Source: Armigeres subalbatus (lineage: Eukaryota > Arthropoda > Insecta > Diptera > Culicidae). From it: a stretch of DNA of 64,000 nt. Under the pieces are notes generated by a model that searched no databases, was not told the origin of the DNA, and saw only the letters and a list, made by a program, of their open reading frames with translations. Each line of letters starts with the position of its first letter. Within the stretch, counting starts at the first letter, position 1. The translations under genes and the position numbers were made by a program. This document shows, piece after piece, positions 54,952 through 64,000 of this stretch. The DNA lies in assembly GCF_024139115.2 (NCBI RefSeq), contig NC_085139.1:256869679-256933678 (forward strand), given 5' to 3'.

Positions 54952-56587
54952 AGCTGGCAGCTAGAGAGATGGCAGTGTGTGGATTAAAGATGCGGCTACA
55001 GTTTGGGGGAAGATAGCCTATCTTCTTGCTTATTATTCGCTGCATTTATGGGGTGGGATGAGGTCAGGTAAGGTGTTGGCTAAACTACTTTTGGAAGTCT
55101 TCGATACTTGAGAACGCCATTCTTGGTTTCCACTTGATAAAACACTTTACCAATTGTCTCGATTATTCCTGCCTACCTTCCGTCAAGTGAAGAAACTTTC
55201 AATTTAAGATAATTACCTTTAGAGAAAAGTTCCTCGTGGCATCGAAGGAATGTGTACCTTTCCCTTCAGAAAGACACTGCTTGATTTGAGAACATCTAGC
55301 GATGTGAGGGACAATTATGTTTTATCACATTTAAAAAAATGACTTAGAGATTCAGCCATTGCCTCTTTTTCTTGTTAGATACCAAGCGTAGAAACCAGGG
55401 TTTATAAGAATGTTTGAAAGATCACATTTTACACCAGTTTGATAAAAATTTGCTCCAAGCTCATGATATTTTCTTCATGTTGGAATTGATCAACATCGTA
55501 TTTGAAACATCAAGTTTTCCATTGCAACACTCTATTAGAGAGAACGCCCAGTACGGCCACCTTCATCAGGAGTCGCCCGACTCGCACAGTTTCGACAGTT
55601 AGGGTTCAGTTTGGCCCCCTTCGTTCGAGTGCAATAACACTGCACGAGTGGAAAAGAGACACCCAAAACGGAGAGACGCGAACTGTGTGATTATTTACTC
55701 AAACCAAACTGTGGCGCGATAACGGTGGGGGGCGGGAGCGATGTGGCAGGACGCGCGGACTCGGACTAATTGGATCAAAATTGATAAGCGTGGTGTTTGT
55801 GGTTGTGGGGCCTATATCTACCGCCGTACAGTGCTTGGCTTAGCTCGCCGTTGGTGTGTATGTCGGTCGAATGTGGGTACCTACAGTACAGCAGAGCGCA
55901 GCACAGAACTAAAGTAGATCGACCGACAAAATCGTGCCAAAAATAGACTTGACATAAATCGGGGAGGTAAGAGGAATTGATTTGTGATTGTGCGGTGGCG
56001 TGTATTTCGGACATCAACCATGGTCAAACTTGTTGCCGGTTGAATGATGCCGCCGCCGGTCGGTTAGAGCGGTGGTTTGGTATCACGACACCCAGAGTTT
56101 CGGTTGCTACTTTTGACGATTTGTTTGGCTTCCCGCGGCGGTGAGGCTAAACACTTGTTTCGTTAATGTGGAAACTGATAGTTACTTTGTGCCGTTGGCA
56201 GCTTGCAGTGGCAGAAGAAGTTTGAAACATTTTTGCAATCAATTGCTAAAAAGAAACTGAGTTGTAAGGTAAGATTTACTTAAAATTGATTTATTTCTGA
56301 TGTAACTATTGTTACAATATAGTTACATTGCCATTCATTTTTGTTTTGGTTCAAGTTTACGAAAAAAAAGCTCCTATGATTTATCTTTATGAAAGAATTG
56401 AGTGTTCGTATTTCATAACTACAATTTGATATTCTCACTACTCTATGTACTTACATTACAAAATTTGATAACATGAGGTGGGACTAGTGTCCTGATCTCA
56501 GGTTGGCTGGAAATCATGAAACGGTTCCAAAGGGGTTTTCACTCACCAAAGCGTTGTGCCGGTCAGACGGTGGACCTTAGATATTCG
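54952..56587. other. Mostly unique non-coding sequence
   Basis: 55540-56120 is GC-richer (ACGCGAACTGTG, GCGGGAGCGATG) with many short frames on both strands but no recognised exon. It could be regulatory or 5' UTR sequence. 56260-56510 is AT-rich and leads into the 24-bp array. Confidence 0.35.
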
Positions 56588-59500
56588 TGTTCGTGTTCTG
56601 GCAGAACCGGGAGGAATTCCGGGAGGAACTTCCGGAGGAATTCCGGGAGGAACTTCCGGAGGAATTCCGGGAGGAACTTCCGGAGGAATTCCGGGAGGAA
56701 CTTCTGGAGGAATTCCGGGAGGAACTTCCGGAGGAATTCCGGGAGGAACTTCCGGAGGAATTCCGGGAGGAATTCTTGGAGAAACTTCCGCTTCCTGGAG
56801 GAACTTCCGGAGGAATTCCTGGAGGAACATCCGGAGGAATTCCTGGAGGAACCTCCGCAGGAATTCCTGGAGGATCTTCCGCAGGAATTTCCTGTGGGAA
56901 CTACCGCAGGAATTCATGGAGGAACTTCCGCAGGAATTCCTGGAGGAACTTCCGCAGGAAATTTTGGATGAACTACCGCAGGAATTCCTGGAAGAACTTC
57001 CGCAGAAATTCCTGGAGGAACTTGCGCAGGAATTCCTGGAGGAAGTTCCGCAGGAATTTCTGGAGGAACTTCCGCAGGAATTCCTGGAGGAACTTCCGCA
57101 GGAATTCCTGGAGAAACTTCCGCAGGAATTCCTGGAAGAACTTCCGCAGGAATTCCTGGAGGAACTTCCGCAGGAATTCCTGGAGGAACTTCCGCAGGAA
57201 TTCCTGGAGGAACTTCCGCAGGAATTCCTGGAGGAACTTCCGCAGGAATTCCTGGAGGAACTTCCGCAGGAATTCCTGGAGGAACTTCCGCAGGAATTCC
57301 TGGAGGAATTTCCGCAGGAATTCCTGGAGGAACTTCCGCAGGAATTCCTGGAGGAACTTCCGCAGGAATTCCTGGAGGAACTTCCGGAGGAATTCCTGGA
57401 GGAACTTCCGGAGGAATTCCTGGAGGAACTTCCGGAGGAATTCCTAGAGAATCTTCCGGTGGAACTTCCGTAGGAATTCCTGAAGAAGCTTCTGCAGGAA
57501 TTCCCAGAGGAACTTCCGCAGGAATTCCTGGAGGATTTTCCGCAGGAATTACTGGAGGAACTTCCGCAGGAATTACTGGAGGAACTTCAGCAGGAATAAC
57601 TGAGGAACTTCCGCAGGAATTCCTGGAGGAACTTCCGCTTCCTGGAGGAACTTCGGCAGGAATTCCTGGAGGAACATCGGTAGGGATTCCTGGAGAAACG
57701 TCCGCAGGAATTCCTGGAGGAACGTCCGCAGGAATTCCTGGAGGGACTTCCGCAGGAATTACTGGAGGAACTTCCACAGGAATTCCTGGAGAAAGTTTCA
57801 CACGATTTCCTTGAGGAGCTTCCGCAAGAATTCCTGGAGGGACTTCCGCAGCAATTCCTGGAGGATCTTCCGCAGGAATTCCTGGAGGAACTTCCGCAGG
57901 AATTCCTGGAAGAACTTGCTCAGGAATTCCTGGAGGAACTTCCGCAGGAATTCCTGGAGGAATTTCCGCAGGAATTCCTATAGGAACTTCCGCAGGAATT
58001 CCTGGAAGAACTTCCGCAGAAATTTCCTTCTTTCCGGAAATTCCTGGAGGAACTTCCGCAGGAATTCCTGGAGAAACTTGCGCAGGAATTCCTGGAGGAA
58101 CTTCCGCAGGAATTCCTGGAGGAACTTCCGCAGGAATTCCTGGAGGAACTTCCGCAGGAATTCCTGGAGGAACTTCCGCAGGAATTCCTGGAGGAACTTC
58201 CGCAGAAATTCCTGGAGGAACTTCCGCAGGAATTCCTGGAGGAACTTCCGCAGCAATTCCTGGAGGAACTTCCGGAAGAATTCCTGGAGGAACTTCCGGA
58301 GGAATTCCTGGAGGAACTTCCGCAGGAATTCCTGGAGGAACTTCCACAGGAATTCCTGGAGGAACTTCCGCAGGAATTCCTGGAGGAACTTCCGCAGGAA
58401 TTCCTGGAGGAACTTCCGCAGGAATTCCTGGAGGAACTTCCGCAGGAATTCCTGGAGGAACTTCCGCAGGAATTCCTGGAGGAACTTCCGCAGGAATTCC
58501 TGGAGGAACTTCCGCAGGAATTCCTGGAGGAACTTCCGCAGGAATTCCTGGAGGAACTTCCGGAGGAATTCCTGGAGGAACTTCCGGAGGAATTCCTGGA
58601 GGAACTTCCGGAAGAATTCCTGGAGGAACTTCCGGAGGAATTCCTGGAGGAACTTCCGCAGGAATTACTGGAGGAACTTCCGCAGGAATTACTGGAGGAA
58701 CTTCCGCAGGAATTCCTGGAGGAACTTCCGCAGGAATTCCTGGAGGAACTTCCGCAGGAATTCCTGGAGGAACTTCCGGAGGAATTCCTGGAGGAACTTC
58801 CGGAGGAATTCCTGGAGGAACTTCCGGAGGAATACCTGGAGGAACTTCCGGAGGAATACCTGGAGGAACTTCCGGAGGAATACCTGGAGAAACTTCCGGA
58901 GGAATTCCTGGAGGAACTTCCGGAGGAATTCCTGGAGGAACTTCCGGAGGAATTCCTGGAGGAACTTCCGGAGGAATTCCTGGAGGAACTTCCGGAGGAA
59001 TTCCTGGAGGAACTTCCGGAGGAATTCCTGGAGGAACTTCCGGAGGAATTCCTGGAGGAACTTCCGGAGGAATTCCTGGAGGAACTTCCGGAGGAATTCC
59101 TGGAGGAACTTCCGGAGGAATTCCTGGAGGAACTTCCGGAGGAATTCCTGGAGGAACTTCCGGAGGAATTCCTGGAGGAACTTCGGAGGAATTCCTGGAG
59201 GAACTTCCGGAGGAATTCCTGGAGGAACTTCCGGAGGAATTCCTGGAGGAACTTCCGGAGGAATTCCTGGAGGAACTTCCGAGGAATTCCTGGAGGAACT
59301 TCCGGAGGAATTCCTGGAGGAACTTCCGGAGGAATTCCTGGAGGAACTTCCGGAGGAATTCCTGGAGGAACTTCCGGAGGAATTCCTGGAGGAACTTCCG
59401 GAGGAATTCCTGGAGGAACTTCCGGAGGAATTCCCGGAGGAACTTCCGTGGAATTCCTGGAGGAACTTCCGGATGAATTCCTGGAGGAACTTCCGGAGGA

Positions 59501-62500
59501 ATTCCTGGAGGAACTTCCGGAGGAATTCCTGGAGGAACTTCCGAAGGAATTCCTGGAGGAACTTCCGAAGGAATTCCTGGAGGAACTTCCGGAGGAATTC
59601 CTGGAGGAACTTCCGGAGATATTCCTGGAGGAACCTCCGGAGACACTCCTGGAGGAACCGCCGGAGGAACTCCTTGAGGAACTTCCGGAGGAATTCCTGG
59701 AGGAACTTCCGGAGGAATTCCTGGAGGAACTTCCGGAGGAATTCCTGGAGGAACTTCCGGAGGAATTCCTGGAGGAACTTCCGAGGAATTCCTGGAGGAA
59801 CTTCCGGAGGAATTCCTGGAGGAACTTCCGGAGGAATTCCTGGAGGAACTTCCGGAGGAATTCCTGGAGGAACTTCCGGAGGAATTCCTGGAGGAACTTC
59901 CGGAGGAATTCCTGGAGGAACTTCCGGAGGAATTCCTGGAGGAACTTCCGGAGGAATTCCTGGAGGAACTTCCGGAGGAATTCCTGGAGGAACTTCCGGA
60001 GGAATTCCTGGAGGAACTTCCGGAGGAATTCCTGGAGGAACTTCCGGAGGAATTCCTGGAGGAACTCTCGGAGGAATTCCTGGAGGAACTTCCGGAGGAA
60101 TTCCTGGAGGAACTTCCGGATGAATTCCTGGAGGAACTTCCGGAGGAATTCTTGGAGGAACTTCCGCAGGAATTACAGGAGGAACTTCCGCAGGAATTAC
60201 AGGAGGAACTTCCGCAGGAATTACTGGAGAAACTTCCGCAGGAATTACTGGAGAAACTTCCGCAGGAATTACTGGATGAACTTCCGGAGGAATTTCTGAA
60301 GGAACATCCGGCGCAATTCCTGGAGAAACTTGCGGAGGATTTCCTGAAAGAATTTCCGGAGGAATTCCTGGAGGAACTTTCGAAGGAATTCTCGGAGAAA
60401 CTTCCGGAGGAATTCCTGGAGGAACTTCTGGAGGAGAAATTGCTAAAGGAACTTCCGGAGGTATTCCTGGAGGAACTTCCGGAGGAATTCCTAGATGAAC
60501 TTTCAGAGGAATTCCTGAAAGAATTCCCAGAGGAATTCCTGGAGGAACTTCCGGAGGAATTCCTGGAGGAACTTCCGGAGGAATTCCTGGAGGAACTTCC
60601 GGAGGAATTCCTGGAGGAACTTCCGGAGGAATTCCTGGAGGAACTTCCGGAGGAATTCCTGGAGGAACTTCCGGAGCAATTCCTGGAGGAACTTCCGGAG
60701 GAATTCCTGGAGGAACTTCCGGAGGAATTCCTGGAGGAACTTCCGTAGGAATTCCTGGAGGAACTTCCGTAGGAATTCCTGGAGGAACTTCCGGAGGAAT
60801 TCCTGGAGGAACTTCCGGAGGAATTCCTGGAGGAACTTCCGGAGGAATTCCTGGAGGAACTTCCGGAGGAATTCCTGGAGGAACTTCTGGAGGAATTCCT
60901 GGAGGAACTTCCGGAGGAATTCCTGGAGAAACTTCCGGAGGAATTCCTGAAGGAACTTCCCGAGCAATTCCTGGAGGAACTTCCCGAGCAATTCCTGGAG
61001 GAACTTCCGGAGGAATTCCTGGAGGAACTTCCGGAGGAATTCCTGGAGGAACTTCCGGAGGAATTCCTGGAGGAACTTCCGGAGGAATTCCTGGAGGAAC
61101 TTCCGGAGGAATTCCTGGAGGAACTTCCGGAGGAATTCCTGGAGGAACTTCCGGAGGAATTCCTGGAGGAACTTCCGGGGGAATTCCTGGAGGAACTTCC
61201 GGGGGTATTCCTGGGGGGACGCCGGATCGTAATCCTGGAGGAACTTCCGGAGGAATTCCTGGAGGAACTTCCGGAGGAATTCCTGGAGGAACTTCCGGAG
61301 GAATTCCTGGAGGAACTTCCGGAGGAATTCCTGGAGGAACTTCCGGAGGAATTCCTGGAGGAACTTCCGGAGGAATTCCTGGAGGAACTTCCGTAGAATT
61401 CCTGGAGGAACTTCGGAGGAATTCCTGGAGGAACTTCGGAGGAATTCCTGGAGGAACTTCGGAGGAATTCCTGGAGGAACTTCCGGAGGAATTCCTGGAG
61501 GAACTTCCGAGGAATTCCTGGAGGAACTTGCGGAGGAATTCCTGGAGGAACTTCCGGAGCAATTCCTGGAGGAACTTCCGGAGCAATTCCTGGAGGAACT
61601 TCCGGAGGAATTCCTGGAGGAACTTCCGGAGGAATTCCTGGAGGAACTTCCGGAGGAATTCCTGGAGGAAATTCCGGAGGACCTTCTGGAGGAACTTCCG
61701 CAGGAATTCCTGGAGGAACTTTCGCAGGAATTCCTGAAGGAACTTCCGCAGGAATTCCTGGAGGAACTTCCGCAGGAATTCCTGGAGGGATTTCCGCAGG
61801 AATTCTGGAGAAATTTCCGCAGGAATTCCTGAAGGAACTTCCGCAGGTATTCCTGGAGGAACTTCCGCATGAATTCCTGGAGGAAGTTCCGCAGGAATTC
61901 CTGAAGGAACTTCCGCAAGAATTCATGGAGGAACTTTCGCAGGAATTCATGGAGGAAATTCCGCAGGAATTCCTGGAGGAACTTTTGGTGGAATTCCTGG
62001 AGGAACTTCCGCAGAAATTCATGGAGGAACTTCCGATGGAATCCCTGGAGGAACTTCCGGAGGAATTCCTGGAGGAACTTCCGAAGGAATTTTCGGAGGG
62101 TTTTCCTGCCGAATTACTGGAGGTTCTTCTGGAGGAATTCCTGGAGGAATTTCCGGATGAATTGCTGGAGGAACTTGTGGAGGAATTTCTGGAGGAACTT
62201 GTGGAGGAATTCCCGGAGAAACTTGCGAAAGAATTCCTTGAGAAATTTTTGGAGGAATTCCTGGAGGAACTTTCGCAGGAATTCCTGGAGGAACTTCCGC
62301 AGGAATTCCTGGAGGAACTTCCGCAGGAATTCCTGGAGGAACTTCCGTAGGAATTCCTGGAGGAACTTTCGCAGGAATTCCTAGAGGAACTTCCGCAGGA
62401 ATTCCTGGAGGAACTTTCGGAGGAATTCCTGGAGGAACTTCCGCAGGAATTCCTGGAGGAACTTCCGCAGGAATTCCTGGAGGAACTTCCGCAGGAATTC

Positions 62501-62682
62501 CTGGAGGAACCTCCGCAGGAATTCCTGGAGGAACTACCGCAGGAATTTCAGGAGGAAGTTTCGCAGGAATTCTTGGAGGAACTTCCGCAGGAATTCCTGG
62601 AGGAATTTCCGCAGGAATTCCTGGAGGAACTTCCGGAAGAATTCCTGGAGGAACTTCCGCAGGAATTCCTGGAGGAACTTCC
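56588..62682. repeat. Very large 24-bp minisatellite array
   Basis: About 6.1 kb, roughly 250 units of 24 bp with the core GGAATTCCTGGAGGAAC followed by TTCCGGA or TTCCGCA. Every typical unit holds a GAATTC palindrome, and TTCC/GGAA pairs recur, so both strands are highly self-complementary. With a period divisible by three and no stop, all six frames stay open for long runs, e.g. 1702 codons on the minus strand (56914-62022: GIPPEVPP, SGSSSRNS or RKFLQEFL cycles) and 770 on the plus strand (57811-60123: RNSWRNFR cycles). Units of TTCCGCA and TTCCGGA type occur in separate domains. An atypical GC-rich unit lies at 61195-61230. Confidence 0.97.
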
Positions 62683-62825
62683 CTGGCGTAATCTGAAAAA
62701 GTGACGTATGCGCCATTTTACAACATGCATGTTTTTCATTTTTCTATTAAAGAGTTCGATGAGTACTACTCGTGAACACCATTTTTGGAAAATGGTTAAT
62801 ACGTCACTTTTTCAGATTACGGCAG
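62683..62825. mobile_element. 143-bp MITE copy 1, inserted in the 24-bp array, TTCC duplication
   Basis: Ends CTGGCGTAATCTGAAAAAGT and, inverted, CTGCCGTAATCTGAAAAAGT; TTCC stands on both sides, and the interrupted minisatellite unit resumes directly. The interior contains ACAACATGCATGTTTTTCAT and GAGTACTACTCG. Confidence 0.85.
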
Positions 62826-62895
62826 TTCCGCAGGAATTCCTGGAGGAACTTCCGCAGGAATTCTTGGAAGAACTTCCGGAGGAATTCCTGGAGGA
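62826..62895. repeat. End of the 24-bp array beyond the MITE
   Basis: Three further units (TTCCGCAGGAATTCCTGGAGG and variants) before unique sequence starts at about 62896. Confidence 0.85.
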
Positions 62896-62929
62896 ACCTT
62901 TGACTTGCATGGACTTGATTATCAAGCAA

Positions 62930-63095
62930 CGAATATCCGTAATCTTATTATTTTAGCTTTGCTGTGTTGCAGCAAACGAAGAATCAAAAGACAGCTGCAG
63001 CTCGTTGCTTCAGTATTGAAAGTGGTGCCCTTCAAAACGCGAGGTGGAACTACATTGGATTCAGAAAATTCCTTCTTAAATCTAAGAAGTATTTG
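62930..63095. mobile_element. Diverged half copy of the TTAA MITE at 33132-33352
   Basis: TTTAGCTTTGCTGTGTTGCAGCA, CAGCTCGTTGCTTC and GTGGTGCCCTTCAAAACGCGAG follow the same order as the loop and right arm at 33228-33340. The left arm is missing or too diverged to see. Confidence 0.5.
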
Positions 63096-63240
63096 GTAAG
63101 CGTAGTAGCGGACACCTTTCTGCATAACTGGTAGGAAATTTCTGGCGGTTACCTCATGCTGGCTATTTGGATACCTATTCAATTTGTACAAAAGAATGGG
63201 TAGTTTTTCCGCAAAACGTGCGTGAAAAAATATGACTTCA
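63096..63240. other. Unassigned spacer
   Basis: Short unique sequence between two small elements; the minus frame over 62922-63281 is not recognised. Confidence 0.3.
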
Positions 63241-63383
63241 ATGCCGTAATCTGAAAAAGTGACGTATACGCCATTTTCCAAAAATGGTGTTAACGAGTAC
63301 TACTCATCGAGCTCTTTAACAGAAAAATGAAAAACATGCATGTTGTAAAATGGCTGTTACGTCACTTTTCCAGAATACGGCAG
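63241..63383. mobile_element. 143-bp MITE copy 2, inverse orientation, TTCA duplication
   Basis: Same length and family as 62683-62825, but the interior is reversed (GAGTACTACTCATCGAGC before CATGCATGTTG). Ends ATGCCGTAATCTG and CAGAATACGGCAG; TTCA at 63237-63240 and 63384-63387. Confidence 0.85.
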
Positions 63384-64000
63384 TTCAATTAAATTGGTTA
63401 AACTTGAGATAAAAAATTAACATATCTCTAAGTTTTTTGACATAATAAAGAATATGAATTGCTCTTTCAAATGCCGTGTGAACATATATTTTTGGTCTGC
63501 CCTAACCGGAGATATCAACTGATGAAAAAATTTACAGAAAAACGATTGTAACTTTTGATCGGAAAAGGATATTGTGCATATTTATTTACCCATATCTACC
63601 CATTTACCAAGTTGCATTTATTTGAGCTCTAAAAGTCAGCCGAAGACGACTTTTTCGAGAAATCTAAAACAAAAATAGTATACTGCTTTTTGAGGTTGAG
63701 AGGCTCATGGCGGCGAAGCCTCAATAAAGAAATAAAAGAAGTCGACCGAAATCTAACCTGTCAACAGGTTAAAGCGATAGCCGGGCAACGCTCAGGATGG
63801 AGATCTTTCAAGTCGGCCCTTTGCACCACCGGAGGTGTACAGGACCCATAAGCTAAGCTAAAAGCTTTCTTAGGTACACCCTAATACAATTAGGTAAAAT
63901 TGCTCTGAGTCAGCCAACTTAAGAGCTTCAGAAAAAAGCATTTTTATCTAAGTTTATTTGAATAAGCTGCGCTACAACGTTGTAGAAGATAACATGTCAG
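63384..64000. other. Non-coding right edge
   Basis: No gene recognised. 63690-63870 is GC-richer (GGCTCATGGCGGCGAAGCC, ACCACCGGAGGTGTACAGG) with AATAAAGAAATAAAAGAA in it, and may be the 3' portion of an unidentified transposable element. Confidence 0.3.

Noticed and set aside
56914..62022. 1702-codon minus-strand open frame (and 965, 770, 471, 305-codon relatives)
   Set aside because: Produced by a 24-bp tandem unit without stops; all six frames are open and the peptide is a pure 8-residue cycle on every frame.

Overview
This window looks like non-coding DNA from a large, repeat-rich insect genome, most likely an Aedes-type mosquito. The basis is the mix of decayed mobile elements: Jockey-, RTE- and CR1-like LINEs, a LINE with RNase H, a BEL/Pao retrotransposon, a Tc1/mariner transposase of the ITmD37E type, Feilai-like SINE tails, many small TA- or TTAA-flanked MITEs, and very long minisatellites. 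Nothing looks bacterial. Host coding sequence is almost absent. The only convincing piece is one spliced exon on the minus strand at the left edge (1-129), whose peptide resembles an NDC80/HEC1-type calponin-homology domain. A plus-strand stretch at about 12.2-13.5 kb looks like a promoter and long 5' UTR exon ending in a splice donor.

Layout. 0-6.2 kb: exon, intron, a TCCAAA-type satellite, then a 4.6 kb array of a 23-bp unit. 6.7-8.1 kb: RTE endonuclease and Jockey reverse transcriptase (RT) remnants, the latter split by a TA MITE. 8.8-11.3 kb: short tandem repeats, a degenerate minisatellite and a MITE. 14.6-19.5 kb: Jockey and RTE fragments in opposing orientations. 19.7-23.2 kb: a broken BEL/Pao element (minus strand). 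24.3-25.3 kb: a 96-bp TTAA mini-element and a purine/pyrimidine foldback. 25.9-26.7 kb: a LINE RNase H remnant. 27.5-36 kb: a nested complex, described below. 40.3-44.2 kb: a hAT-like MITE and a 2.6 kb non-autonomous hAT-like element. 45-51.8 kb: degenerate minisatellites around a CR1/Jockey-type RT and SINEs. 52.9-55 kb: a LINE RNase H remnant split by a MITE. 56.6-62.9 kb: a 6 kb array of a 24-bp unit. 62.7-63.4 kb: two 143-bp MITEs in opposite orientation.

The most interesting structure is 27.5-36 kb. An ITmD37E transposase pseudogene is split at a TA by a 540-bp MITE and is followed, just past its stop codon, by a 7.28 kb TTAA-flanked element (28702-35978). Its ends are inverted copies and it carries two different tandem arrays. 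It has itself been hit by a solo LTR with a 5-bp target-site duplication (TSD), a TTAA MITE with about 90-bp inverted arms, and other insertions carrying tRNA-like sequences. Several insertion boundaries can be read to the base from their TSDs, which gives a relative order of events.

The very long open frames over the two arrays come from repeat periods without stop codons and should not be read as proteins. Family names come from recognised peptide motifs and termini. No database search was possible, so clade names and repeat family names are provisional.
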